Positions 27,678-36,534 of a DNA stretch of 64,000 bases are shown one piece after another (within the stretch, counting starts at the first letter, position 1; each line of letters starts with the position of its first letter). The notes beneath the pieces were generated by a model. That model saw only the letters and a program-made list of their open reading frames with translations, was not told the DNA's origin and ran no database searches. This DNA comes from Candidatus Eremiobacteraceae bacterium. Its GTDB lineage: Bacteria > Vulcanimicrobiota > Vulcanimicrobiia > Eremiobacterales > Eremiobacteraceae. A program made the position numbers and the translations under genes. The DNA lies in assembly GCA_035314825.1 (NCBI GenBank), contig DATFYX010000044.1, positions 1-64,000 on the forward strand, in the 5' to 3' direction.

Positions 27678-28030
27678 GGCTTGACCACGATGGTCAGCAC
27701 CATATCGCCGTGACCGCTACCGCACGGAATCGTGCAGTGGATCACGTAGGTGCCCGCCTTCTTCGGCGTGACGCTGACGTCGACGAACTCGCCCGGTTTG
27801 ATGACGGTCTGCGGAATGCCGAGATCGTCGGACTGGATGCCGTGGACGCCGCCGCTCGAGGTCATGTGCATAACGGTCGTCTCACCGACATGCATCTCGA
27901 CCGTCGCCGGCGTGAACTTCCAGTTCGCCGCGACGACGTCGACCGTGGGATGCGCGAAAGCCGGCGCGGCGATCATGAGAACGGCAAAGCCGGCTAATGC
28001 CGCGAGGTGCCGTGAAATCGAAAAAGCCAT
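27674..28030 (-). CDS. Secreted single-domain CuA cupredoxin
   Basis: 118 residues: signal peptide ending in APAFA, then one cupredoxin domain with the full CuA ligand set His63, Cys99, Cys103, His107, Met110 (C-x3-C-x3-H-x2-M). It has no membrane anchor, unlike oxidase subunit II. A strong AGGAGGT site precedes the ATG at 28030. It lies between coxA and the Cyc2-like gene and overlaps the latter, so it is a good candidate for a periplasmic electron shuttle between the two. A copper chaperone or nitrosocyanin-like role is the alternative. Confidence 0.86.
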   Translation of the reverse strand: MAFSISRHLAALAGFAVLMIAAPAFAHPTVDVVAANWKFTPATVEMHVGETTVMHMTSSGGVHGIQSDDLGIPQTVIKPGEFVDVSVTPKKAGTYVIHCTIPCGSGHGDMVLTIVVKP

Positions 28031-28055
28031 GACAGGTACCTCCTAGAGCGTATTC

Positions 28056-28114
28056 TCACAGACCGGGGTGGCGGGCCGATGAGCGGGGCGTGAAGTGGGT
28101 GGGAAGGTCTGTGA
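28056..28114 (-). promoter_or_regulatory. Long-range inverted repeat between coxA and the CuA gene
   Basis: TCACAGACC (28056-28064) and GGTCTGTGA (28106-28114) are perfect 9-bp arms around 41 bp, filling most of the 130-bp gap. It could be an RNA processing stem that separates coxA from the CuA/Cyc2-like message or a protein binding site. No T-run follows on the minus strand. Confidence 0.5.
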
Positions 28115-28160
28115 AGGCTGCGACAAACGACATATTACGGGACAGCGTACGAGCAGGCGC

Positions 28161-29789
28161 TCACCAGGTCCGCAGGCCGGGCGCTCCATATGGGTGCGCC
28201 GCGATGAGTTCGTGGATCGGCCCGATATAGGCCAGCACCGCGAGGACGACCGCGGCGGCCGCCCACGCGCCGATGTTGTCCAAGTACGCCGGCGTCGGCA
28301 TCGCCTCGGGCTCGGCCTGCGCGAACTCCACCGCGGTGTCGCCCGGCTCGTTGCTTAGCCGCGTGCCGATCGCGACGGTCGCGAACATCAGGATGCTGAT
28401 GAAGAGAATGACCCCGCCGACGGCGGCTGCGATCATCTCCGGCTGCCACGAGTGCGCGGCCGCCACGCCGAAATACGAGACGTTGTCGGTGCGGCGCGGC
28501 GAGCCCAAGATGCCCGCCCAGTGCATGCCGGTCGACATGATCGCCATGCCGATGAACCATGCCCAGACCTGCGCGAGCGCCAGTTTTGGCGCCCACAGCT
28601 TGCGGCCGGTCAGCGCGGGCACGAGCCAGTAAGCGATGCCGACGAACGAGAGGGCTACCGGACCGCCGACCGTCACGTGGAAGTGGCCGACGATCCACAT
28701 CGTGTTGTGCACCAGCGTGTCCAGGCTATACGACGCGTTGACGATGCCGCCGGCGCCGCCGAAGATGAACAGCACCATCGCCAGCGCCGGACCGGCGAAC
28801 GCCGGATTGCCCCACGGCAGCGAGCGGATGACGCCCAAGAACCCGGATTGGCCTTTGCGGCGCGCGGCCATCTCGAATGAGGCGAAGATCGCGAACGCCG
28901 TCATGATCGACGGGATGACGACGCCATAGGTCGTCATCGTATGGACCCACTTCCAGCCCGCCGAGATGCCGGGCTCCATGAACTCGTGATGGATGCCGAC
29001 CGGCGTGGACAGGATGAGGAGCAACAGGAACGCGAGCCGCGTCAGCGAGTCGCTGAACACCTTGCCGCCATAGAACACGGGCACGACGTTGTACCAGATC
29101 AGATACGCGCCCATGATCCAGAAATACACCAGCGGGTGGCCGAAGTACCAGAACAGCATGCGCGTCATCATCACGTCGACCGTGGGCACCCAGCCAAGCG
29201 ACCACGGGATGAGATAGAACAGCATTTCGGTCGCGACGCCGATGGTGGCGATGAACCACATGGCAAAGGTGCATGCGACGCCGTGCACGACCAGCGGCAG
29301 CCGTTCGCCTGGATGCGTGCGCCGGAAATAGATGATGTTCTCGAAGATCTCGGCCAGCACGAACCACGTCGCGATAACCAGCAGCGTGGCGCCGATATAG
29401 AAGGCCGGATGCGCCTTGAGGGGCGCATAGAACGTGTAGAGCACGGACGCGTTGCCGGACAAGATCGCCCAGGTCGCCATCAGCGTGCCGAACAGCATCA
29501 GCGCGAAGCCGGACCAGCCCAGCGTCAGCGAACGGTCGCGCGGCACCGCGCGGTAGACCATGAACAGCGACAGCCCGCAGATGAAGAACGTCGTGAACAC
29601 GATGGCCATGAGCACGCCGTGCGCCGTGAGCATGCGATAGTAATCGAACCAGGCCGGCGCGACGAAGGCCTGCGCGCGCGAAAGCGCCTGGAGCACGCCG
29701 AAGATCGCGCCGACCACAATCGCGCCGGTCGCGGTGTAGACATAGGCGAGGGAGAGGCCGTTCTCGCGCGCCACCTGCGTCACCGCCAT
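28161..29789 (-). CDS. Cytochrome c oxidase subunit I, ba3 (B) type
   Basis: 542 residues, about 13 transmembrane helices. Low-spin heme His in MLTAHGVLMA, CuB/Tyr segment FGHPLVYFW, the HH pair in VGIHHEFMEPG and the GHFHVTVGG heme ligands are all present. The overall form is that of B-family (ba3) oxidases, which have one main proton channel and high oxygen affinity. Only 1 bp from coxB; last of the classic oxidase genes before the CuA gene. Confidence 0.95.
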   Translation of the reverse strand: MAVTQVARENGLSLAYVYTATGAIVVGAIFGVLQALSRAQAFVAPAWFDYYRMLTAHGVLMAIVFTTFFICGLSLFMVYRAVPRDRSLTLGWSGFALMLFGTLMATWAILSGNASVLYTFYAPLKAHPAFYIGATLLVIATWFVLAEIFENIIYFRRTHPGERLPLVVHGVACTFAMWFIATIGVATEMLFYLIPWSLGWVPTVDVMMTRMLFWYFGHPLVYFWIMGAYLIWYNVVPVFYGGKVFSDSLTRLAFLLLLILSTPVGIHHEFMEPGISAGWKWVHTMTTYGVVIPSIMTAFAIFASFEMAARRKGQSGFLGVIRSLPWGNPAFAGPALAMVLFIFGGAGGIVNASYSLDTLVHNTMWIVGHFHVTVGGPVALSFVGIAYWLVPALTGRKLWAPKLALAQVWAWFIGMAIMSTGMHWAGILGSPRRTDNVSYFGVAAAHSWQPEMIAAAVGGVILFISILMFATVAIGTRLSNEPGDTAVEFAQAEPEAMPTPAYLDNIGAWAAAAVVLAVLAYIGPIHELIAAHPYGAPGLRTW

Positions 29790-29790
29790 G

Positions 29791-30258
29791 TCATTGGACC
29801 TCGATCGTGCCGTACATGAAATGATGGTCCAAACCGCAGTACTCGTTGCACAGCAGCAGATACTGGCCGGGTGTGCGGAACACGTGGGTCGACGTGCTCA
29901 CCCAACCGGGCACGACCAGCATGTTGACGTCGGTGTTGGTGATGAAGAAACCGTGGACCACGTCTGGACTGGTGGCGAAAAAGGTGACCTTGGCGCCCGC
30001 CGGCACGGTTATCTGGTGCGGCGTGAACGCCGGATAGCGCGCGATGACGTAGGCCTCATACTCGTTGGGGCCGATCTTGCGCAGGCCGGGATTGTCGAAC
30101 GGCGGCGTCTGCGCCACCTTGGTCGGATCGATGGTCTGGACATGGCTGGGCGGCAGGATGCCTTCGCTGATCGCCGCGGTGCCGATGATGCCCAGGAACA
30201 CGATAAGCGCGGTGATCCCGAAGATCAGCCAGATGCGCTCGAGGCGGTCGATGTGCAC
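29791..30258 (-). CDS. Cytochrome c oxidase subunit II, ba3 type
   Basis: 155 residues: one N-terminal transmembrane helix (about 8-32) and a cupredoxin domain with CuA ligands His102, Cys137, Cys141, His145, Met148. The short single-anchor form matches ba3-type subunit II. GTG at 30258 starts directly behind the small upstream gene. It takes electrons from a soluble donor, possibly the free CuA protein of the same operon. Confidence 0.95.
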   Translation of the reverse strand: MHIDRLERIWLIFGITALIVFLGIIGTAAISEGILPPSHVQTIDPTKVAQTPPFDNPGLRKIGPNEYEAYVIARYPAFTPHQITVPAGAKVTFFATSPDVVHGFFITNTDVNMLVVPGWVSTSTHVFRTPGQYLLLCNEYCGLDHHFMYGTIEVQ

Positions 30259-30259
30259 G

Positions 30260-30379
30260 TCACCACCGGCTCGTCATCAAGGCCCACATCAGCGCCCAGA
30301 CGACGACCAAGAAAATACCAAGACCGGTCAGGAATAGAGCGGTTGCCGGGAGCGGCTCATCCTCGTGTTTGTCGCTCAT
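30260..30379 (-). CDS. Small single-helix peptide, oxidase subunit IIa-like
   Basis: 39 residues: acidic N-terminus (MSDKHEDE) followed by one transmembrane helix (about 13-36). Size, position immediately before subunit II (1 bp apart) and single helix match the subunit IIa/CbaD peptides of ba3 oxidases, which complete the missing helix of subunit II. First gene of the operon. Confidence 0.8.
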   Translation of the reverse strand: MSDKHEDEPLPATALFLTGLGIFLVVVWALMWALMTSRW

Positions 30380-30432
30380 GCGCCCACCATGATACCAGCG
30401 GCGCCATCGCGCGGTGTGAAGATTCTTGGAAG

Positions 30433-32268
30433 TTAGCTTCGGAGCGCGGCCCCGCCTGCGGCCTCGCGCAGGCGTGCACCCTCGACGGCGACGCTGGCGA
30501 GCTGGGCGAAGACCTCGATGGTACGGATGGTCGCTTCGTCCGGAACCTTGTGATCGCGCGGCTCGTCCGGCGACAAGACGCCGATGAGCGTCCCGTCGGA
30601 GTCGAAGAACGGGAAGATGAGCAGGTCGTCCTCGTGCCACTCGCCCGGCGCGCTGCGCGGCAGCTGCGAAAGCTGCGGATTGCGTACTACGCCGCCCCCG
30701 ACGTGCAATTCCATCGGCGTGTAGTAGTACGTGTCGCGGATGCGCGCGCGTGGGGACATGGACGCGTGCAGCTCCGCCTCCGAGATCTCTTTTCCGACCA
30801 CGCTGTCCGGATAGCCTAGCGCTGCCCGGCGCACGAAGACGTTGCGCGTCGGGTCGCGCAGCACGATGGTACCGGCGGTGAAGTTGAATTGGCCCACGGC
30901 GACTTCGAGGATGCGCCGCAGCATGCGATCCAGGTCGCGCTCTTTGAAGATCGCGGCGGTGAGGTCCAAGATGCTGCCCAAGCGCGCGGCTTGTTTGCGT
31001 CGCCCTTCGGCGGCCAGCTCTGCCTCGCGGTAGAGGCGCTGGATCTCGCGATTGGTCTCGGTCAGCTCTTCGGCGCGCCGCTGCTCGGTCGTGAAGAGGT
31101 GGACGTTCTCGATGGCGGCCGCGGCCAGATGCGCGAAGAGCGCCACGTTGTCGATGGTCGTCTTCGAGGGCACGCGGTTGTCGGCCGGCGCATCCGGCAC
31201 GAGCAGGCCGATCACATCGCCCGACGAGGAATGGAGCTGGAAGATGAGCGTGTCGGATTCGTTCCATTCGTCCTGGCGACTGCGCGGCTCGCCCAGGCGC
31301 TCGTGATCGTAGACCAGCGCGGGATCGGTGTACCAGGTCTGCTCTTCGACCGGCGCATAGAACACCCAGTGGCGCACGGCAAAGCGCTTGTCCATCTTCA
31401 ACTGCGCCTGTGCGAACGCGACTTCGCGATGGCGCAGCGTCAGCTCGATGTTAGGCGCGTAGCCGCGCACCGCGCTGTACCGATACGTCTCGCGGTCGCG
31501 GTCGGCGACGAGAATGGAGCCGGCACGGAAACCGAACGCCTTGATCGCCGCTTCAAGAATGCGGTCGAGCAGCATCGAGAGCTCGCGTTCGCGCATCAGC
31601 GTGACGCTCAGCTCGACGACTTTGCGCAGGGTGCTGGCCTGCGCCCGGGTCTCCGCGAGCATCGCCTCTTCTACTTGCGCGGCGCGCGACAGCTCTTCGC
31701 TGCGCTTGGCGAGCGCTTGATTGCGCTCGTCGATCTCGCGCACGAGCAGGCCCACGTTGAGGACATTGAGCCATAGCACGGCGATCTGGAAGAAGAGATT
31801 GCCGACGCCCGTGACGTCGGATGCCGGCACGATGTGCGCGGCGTGGCCGATGATGATGACCAGCGTTCCGCCGGCACCCGAGATGAGTGCGCCGGTGTAG
31901 CGTTCCCGGGCCGCGGCGATCGCGGTGAAGATGACCAAGCCGACCCAAGTTGCCGGGAAGATGGACTCGTAGGCGAGGACCACAGCCGACAGCGCGATGA
32001 AGTCGATGATCAGCAGCGACCGCGCTGTCCAGCGGATGACGGTCACGCTGCGCGCGCGCGCGTTGATGTAATAGGCGATCAGACTGGCGAGCAGCCATAC
32101 GACGATCGCCGTCGGGCGCACCCACGACGGATGGGACTCAGGCAGCGACGCGCCCACCGCCGCGGCGATGAACACCGTGATGAGGCGAACGCGCAGAAGG
32201 CTGGTCTCAGCCGCGCGTTCCTGTTCCAAAGACGGTCGAGCCGGTGTGTATTCCATCGTTGCGAACAC
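30433..32268 (-). CDS. Membrane protein with two GAF domains and no output domain
   Basis: 611 residues: about five transmembrane helices (35-195), a coiled-coil linker, a GAF domain (about 220-385), a second coiled coil and a second GAF domain (about 425-600). No kinase, cyclase or DNA-binding domain follows, so it must act on a partner or be a truncated sensor. It lies 53 bp upstream of the ba3 oxidase operon on the same strand and could sense redox state, oxygen or light for it. ATG 32268 is used; ATG 32256 is possible. Confidence 0.8.
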   Translation of the reverse strand: MFATMEYTPARPSLEQERAAETSLLRVRLITVFIAAAVGASLPESHPSWVRPTAIVVWLLASLIAYYINARARSVTVIRWTARSLLIIDFIALSAVVLAYESIFPATWVGLVIFTAIAAARERYTGALISGAGGTLVIIIGHAAHIVPASDVTGVGNLFFQIAVLWLNVLNVGLLVREIDERNQALAKRSEELSRAAQVEEAMLAETRAQASTLRKVVELSVTLMRERELSMLLDRILEAAIKAFGFRAGSILVADRDRETYRYSAVRGYAPNIELTLRHREVAFAQAQLKMDKRFAVRHWVFYAPVEEQTWYTDPALVYDHERLGEPRSRQDEWNESDTLIFQLHSSSGDVIGLLVPDAPADNRVPSKTTIDNVALFAHLAAAAIENVHLFTTEQRRAEELTETNREIQRLYREAELAAEGRRKQAARLGSILDLTAAIFKERDLDRMLRRILEVAVGQFNFTAGTIVLRDPTRNVFVRRAALGYPDSVVGKEISEAELHASMSPRARIRDTYYYTPMELHVGGGVVRNPQLSQLPRSAPGEWHEDDLLIFPFFDSDGTLIGVLSPDEPRDHKVPDEATIRTIEVFAQLASVAVEGARLREAAGGAALRS

Positions 32269-32342
32269 GGCCGCATACGCTAGCCGCTATCTTCTTATTC
32301 TATCGGCAGGTCCGGCCCGGGGAGCGCGCGTAGCGACGGCCC

Positions 32343-32717
32343 ATGAAGCTCATCGCCACCCCCTCCGCCCCCGTCCCCGTGGCCGCCTATTCGCAGGCGA
32401 CGCAGGCCCGCGGCCTTGTGTTCACAGCCGGCCAGATCGGCATCGATCCGGCATCGGGTGCCCTCGTGGAGGGCCTGGACGCACAGACCGCCCAGGCGTT
32501 TTCGAACGTCGGCGCAGTGCTGCAGGCCGCCGGCCTCGGGCCTGCCGATGTCGCCAAAGTGACCATCTTCATGACCGACCTGACGCAGTTCGGCAAGGTC
32601 AACGCGATCTACGAAAGCTTTGTCGGGGGGCATCGTCCCGCGCGCTCAACCGTCGGCGTCGCCGCGCTCCCGTTGGGCGCGCTCGTCGAGATCGAGGCGA
32701 TCGCCGTCCAGCCTTAG
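32343..32717 (+). CDS. ridA: RidA family reactive enamine/imine deaminase
   Basis: 124 residues, family length. Conserved AYSQA, FTAGQIGIDP, and the active-site arginine in RPARSTVGVAALP, with a C-terminal VEIEAIA. Removes 2-aminoacrylate and related intermediates produced by PLP enzymes. Its stop overlaps the convergent TPR gene. Confidence 0.95.
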   Translation: MKLIATPSAPVPVAAYSQATQARGLVFTAGQIGIDPASGALVEGLDAQTAQAFSNVGAVLQAAGLGPADVAKVTIFMTDLTQFGKVNAIYESFVGGHRPARSTVGVAALPLGALVEIEAIAVQP

Positions 32718-33922
32718 TGTTTTTGCGCGGACTCGAGCGACGCCAGCTCCGATGCCGCATCGGAGTCCTTGGGATCTTCTGAGAGCGTGATCTTGAACTG
32801 ATCCTCGGCGAGCGCATACTTCTTTTGCGCTTCGTAGGTCAGCCCGAGCCCATAGTGCAGCTTCGTGCTGTTGGGCTGCATGGACAATCCCTTGATGAGC
32901 GCTGCCTCGGCCAAGTTGTATTGGCCGTGCCTGTAATAGAGCGCGCCGAGATTCATGAACACGTTTCGATCGTGCGGATCGAGGCTGACCGCGCGTTGGA
33001 AATCTTCCACCGCTTGGGTGAAGTCGTCCAGGTTGTCGTACGCGACGCCCAAGTTCTCGTAGGCGAGCGCGAGCTGCGGATCCAGCGCGATCGAACGTTC
33101 GACCTTCTCGATGCCCTGGCGATACTCACCCTCGTTTATCAGCTCGACGCCCCAGTTGTTCCAGGCGAACGCGTAGTGGGGATCGATGGCGATCGCCTTG
33201 TGATACTGCGCGATCGCGTCGTCATAACGCTCCAGCTCGCCGTAGACGTTGCCGAGCAGGTTGTATGCGTCCACGTAGCGCGCATCGCGGTCAAGCGCGT
33301 ACTGCAGCTGCGCGATCGCCGCATCGTAGTGCTTCTCGGCCTTGTAGATCGAGGCGAGGTTATAATGATTGGATGGTTCGTACGGGTTGCGCGTCTCCTC
33401 GAGCTTGTACTCGGACTCAAGTTCGCCAAGTCTGCCCTCGTCCTGATACGCGAGGATGAGGTTCGCAAACCCCTCCTTCGACGGCAGGCTCTTGCGAAAC
33501 GCGGCGATCGCGTCGTCGTAGCGGTCTTCCGCGGAGTAGACGCCGCCGAGGCGGTTCTCGACGTCGCGGTTGCCCGGATCGACGGCGAGCACCGCTTGAT
33601 AGGCGGCCTCTGCAGCTTGATACTGCTGCAGGCGGTATTCCACGTCGCCGAGCAAGCGTTGGATCTCGATGTTGCGCGGCTCCAGCGCCGCGGCGCGATG
33701 CAGCTTCTCGGCGGCGGCTTCGTTGTCGCCCCGATCCGCGTCGACCTGGGCGGCGGTGAGCAGCGCCGAAGCCGACGCCGAATGGGCGCCGGCGGGCACG
33801 GCCATGGACGGATAGCTCGGACCAGGCGTTGCGCTGTCGGCACGAGCCAGCGCGGGCGCCGTCAGAATGCCTGCGGCCCCCACTGCAGCTAAGAAGAATG
33901 GCACATGAAATCGGGTGGACAT
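32714..33922 (-). CDS. Secreted TPR-repeat protein
   Basis: 402 residues. Signal peptide MSTRFHVPFFLAAVG through ALARA, then about nine to ten TPR repeats (for example GDVEYRLQQYQAAEAAYQAVL, NVYGELERYDDAIAQYHKAI, GALYYRHGQYNLAEAALIKG). Probably a periplasmic scaffold for protein-protein interactions. The ATG at 33922 is chosen because it directly precedes the signal peptide; in-frame codons upstream are not signal-like. No clear partner nearby. Confidence 0.85.
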   Translation of the reverse strand: MSTRFHVPFFLAAVGAAGILTAPALARADSATPGPSYPSMAVPAGAHSASASALLTAAQVDADRGDNEAAAEKLHRAAALEPRNIEIQRLLGDVEYRLQQYQAAEAAYQAVLAVDPGNRDVENRLGGVYSAEDRYDDAIAAFRKSLPSKEGFANLILAYQDEGRLGELESEYKLEETRNPYEPSNHYNLASIYKAEKHYDAAIAQLQYALDRDARYVDAYNLLGNVYGELERYDDAIAQYHKAIAIDPHYAFAWNNWGVELINEGEYRQGIEKVERSIALDPQLALAYENLGVAYDNLDDFTQAVEDFQRAVSLDPHDRNVFMNLGALYYRHGQYNLAEAALIKGLSMQPNSTKLHYGLGLTYEAQKKYALAEDQFKITLSEDPKDSDAASELASLESAQKH

Positions 33923-34050
33923 GGCGTCAATACTCGCTTCGGCTGGTGAGTGCGCCCGTGTACCTTGAAGTATACCCCGGCGGGGCCGCCGGTGCAACGC
34001 ACAACCGCCCCGCCAGGGCTCCCCATGGCCCGCGCCAAACCGACCAACCC

Positions 34051-34395
34051 ATGCGTCACGCGTTGCTCGCGGCCGTCTGTCTGGCCGCGCTCGGGCTCAC
34101 GGGCTGCCCCAATCCCAATGCCATCGGTGTGCAGAAATTCGGCACCGTCACGGCGACCGTCGTGCTGGCCAGCAACAACCAGCCGGTGGTCGGCGCGCTC
34201 GTCATCCTGAATACCGGGCCGAGCGGGAACTGCACCACAGCTGCCGGCGGAACGTGCACGATCGTCCAAGTGCCGGTCGGCCCGCAGTCCGTGTATGCGT
34301 CGGCACCCGGCTTGAACGGTCCGGCGGTGCCGGTCAACGTCACGACGGAGAACCAGAACTACCCCGTCACCATCTTGATGTACCCGTCGAGCTGA
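34051..34395 (+). CDS. Small lipoprotein with carboxypeptidase-regulatory-like fold
   Basis: 114 residues: signal peptide with lipobox LTGC, then a compact Ig/transthyretin-like domain (GTVTATVVLASNNQPVVGAL, VPVGPQSVYASAPGL). Such domains occur in surface or periplasmic binding proteins. ATG 34051 gives a standard lipoprotein signal; ATG 34025 would add nine residues. Function unknown. Confidence 0.75.
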   Translation: MRHALLAAVCLAALGLTGCPNPNAIGVQKFGTVTATVVLASNNQPVVGALVILNTGPSGNCTTAAGGTCTIVQVPVGPQSVYASAPGLNGPAVPVNVTTENQNYPVTILMYPSS

Positions 34396-34413
34396 TCGCG
34401 GCGGCGCGCCGGC

Positions 34414-35235
34414 ATGCCTGAGCTGCCAGAACTCGAGCTGCTGCGCGCCACGCTGGACAAGCACGGCGCGGGCGCCACGATCCTCAGCGTCGTCCTCGAT
34501 CCGAAACGCGCGTTCATCATCCGGTATCCGCCGCTCGAGTTCGCCCGCGAGCTGCGCGGCAAGACGATCGCCGGCGTGCAGCGGCGCGGGAAATTCCTCA
34601 TCTTCTCCTTTGCCGGCTTCGACAAGCAGCTCATCGTCAACCCGATGCTCGGCGGCCGGTTCGCGGTGTGCAGTCGAGCGGCCCCGTCGCTGCCATCCAC
34701 GTGCTTCACCATGCAATTGGGCAAAGCCATGGACATCCGCTTTTTGGATTCGACGCTGATGGCGCGCATCTACCTGACCGCCGATCCTGACAACGACGTG
34801 CCGTCGTTCGCGCAGCTGGGTCCTGACGCGCTCGATCCGGATCTGACGTATGACGCGTTCGCCGCCCGGCTGCGCAAACACCGCGGAGAGCTAAAGAACG
34901 CGCTGCGCAATCAAGTGTTCGTCTCAGGGATCGGCAACGCGTACGCGGATGAGATCCTCTTCGCGGCGCGGCTACGGCCGCTGCGCCGCGCAGGCACGCT
35001 CGACGACGCACAGCGCCGCGCGCTCTACGACGCGATGCGCACGACGCTGCGCGACGCGACGGAGATCACCGCGCAGCAATACGCGGATCGCAAGCATCCG
35101 CTGCACAAACAGGACCGCGGCTTCATGAAAATACACGGGCGCAAGAAGACCGAGTGTCCGCGCTGCGGGCACCGCGTCTCGGTGGTGCATCCGGGCGGCG
35201 AAGCGACCTACTATTGCCGCGCGTGCCAGGTTTAG
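34414..35235 (+). CDS. mutM: Formamidopyrimidine-DNA glycosylase (Fpg/Nei)
   Basis: 273 residues of a DNA repair glycosylase/AP lyase. N-terminal PELPELE with catalytic Pro2 and Glu3, GNAYADEILF in the helix-two-turn-helix, and a C-terminal zinc finger CPRCGH...CRAC. Sequence fits Fpg/Nei; which damaged base it prefers is not certain. 18 bp behind the lipoprotein gene. Confidence 0.92.
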   Translation: MPELPELELLRATLDKHGAGATILSVVLDPKRAFIIRYPPLEFARELRGKTIAGVQRRGKFLIFSFAGFDKQLIVNPMLGGRFAVCSRAAPSLPSTCFTMQLGKAMDIRFLDSTLMARIYLTADPDNDVPSFAQLGPDALDPDLTYDAFAARLRKHRGELKNALRNQVFVSGIGNAYADEILFAARLRPLRRAGTLDDAQRRALYDAMRTTLRDATEITAQQYADRKHPLHKQDRGFMKIHGRKKTECPRCGHRVSVVHPGGEATYYCRACQV

Positions 35236-35260
35236 GTTAGGCGACGCAGAACCGCAACGC

Positions 35261-36421
35261 ATGACACGAGAGCATCTGATCCAGTTTTGCGTGGCGGTCG
35301 GATTGGCCGGCGCCATCGCTGCCGGGGCCGGCTGTACCAATTCGAGCACAGGGCCCGGAGGCGGCGGCAACCCGACGCCGACCCCGCCGATCCCGGCCGG
35401 GATCTACTACGTCAACGCCGGCACCAACCCGAACAGGGTCGCGGCATTCAATTCGGCTCCGATAGCGTCCGGCGGCGTGCCATCGCCTCTTCCAAACTCA
35501 CCGTATCTGGGGTCTGCCAGCAGCATGTCCGGCGCACCGTTCGGCATGGCCCTCGCGAAAGGTGGCACGGTTCTCTACGAGGTCAACTATGACAGCAGCA
35601 GCGTTGACGCATTTACCGTCAACCCTGACGGCACGCTCGTCACGCCGCCATTGGGCACGGTGACGACGGCGGGTACTTTGCCGCAAGGCATTTGCATCAA
35701 CCCGACGAGCACATTCGCAGCCGTCGTCGACAGCAGCAGCAACCAGGTAGAGACCTATTCCATCGGAGGCACCGGCGCGCTCACATTCGCGAGCATGACT
35801 ACCTCCGGACAGAATATGCTCAATGCCCCGGCGGATTGCGCCTTCTCTCCCGACGGCATGCATCTGTACGTCACCAACACATCATTGAACGCCGGGATCT
35901 CCGAGTTCAACGTCAGCCCCACCGGCGCGCTGACCACGCTGGCGCAGACGACGAACGGAGTGGCTACAACCTTCCAAGGCATCGTGGTTTCTTCTGCAGG
36001 AATCGCCTTCGCAGCGAGCCAGGCGCAAAACGGCGTCGGCGTCTTCGCGATCGCCCCCGGGGGTCAACTCGTCGTCTCATTCTTCACCAACACGGCAACC
36101 GCTCCGATCGGCGTCGCACTGCGCCCTAACGGTCAGACGTTATATCTCGCGTGCGCCGGCTCGCAAGCGGTCGACGCGTACGCCGTCGGCGTCGGTGGCG
36201 CGCTGATGCGCGTCAACGGAGCGCCCTTCCAGACCCAGGCCGTGCAAAGCGCATATCTGTCCGTCAGCTCCGCCGGCAACCTGCTCGTCGTGGTGGACGT
36301 GTTGAATAGCGGCGTGACGCTGTTCGCCATCCAGAGCGACGGCAGTTTGGGATACGCCCCGGCAAACGTGTATGGGATCAACGTGGCTTCGTCCAAGCCC
36401 GAGGCGGTCGTCGCGCGTTAG
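35261..36421 (+). CDS. Lactonase-family beta-propeller lipoprotein
   Basis: 386 residues. Signal peptide with a lipobox-like AGAGC, a Gly/Pro/Thr linker, then a seven-bladed propeller of the lactonase/YncE-like type (SGAPFGMALAKGGTVLYEV, CAFSPDGMHLYVTN, PIGVALRPNGQTLYLA). Anchored outside the cytoplasmic membrane. Lactonase activity is not proven by sequence, since many members only bind or scaffold. Confidence 0.78.
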   Translation: MTREHLIQFCVAVGLAGAIAAGAGCTNSSTGPGGGGNPTPTPPIPAGIYYVNAGTNPNRVAAFNSAPIASGGVPSPLPNSPYLGSASSMSGAPFGMALAKGGTVLYEVNYDSSSVDAFTVNPDGTLVTPPLGTVTTAGTLPQGICINPTSTFAAVVDSSSNQVETYSIGGTGALTFASMTTSGQNMLNAPADCAFSPDGMHLYVTNTSLNAGISEFNVSPTGALTTLAQTTNGVATTFQGIVVSSAGIAFAASQAQNGVGVFAIAPGGQLVVSFFTNTATAPIGVALRPNGQTLYLACAGSQAVDAYAVGVGGALMRVNGAPFQTQAVQSAYLSVSSAGNLLVVVDVLNSGVTLFAIQSDGSLGYAPANVYGINVASSKPEAVVAR

Positions 36422-36423
36422 AG

Positions 36424-36451
36424 TTATCCACAACGCACGCAGTTATGCACA
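36424..36451 (+). promoter_or_regulatory. Two DnaA boxes upstream of glnA
   Basis: TTATCCACA (36424-36432) and TTATGCACA (36443-36451) both match the TTATNCACA DnaA-box consensus exactly, same strand, 19 bp start to start (nearly two helical turns). They lie about 150 bp upstream of the glutamine synthetase gene. Confidence 0.6.
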
Positions 36452-36534
36452 TCCCAACGCTGGGCCAACCGACCTGACGCGCGCTTACACCAAAGGATAA
36501 ATGCCCTGCGGCGCGCGGCGTCGCATGCTTCTTC

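Noticed and set aside
36424-36451. Replication origin at the two DnaA boxes
   Set aside because: Only two boxes, no AT-rich unwinding region, and no dnaA, dnaN or gyrase gene nearby.
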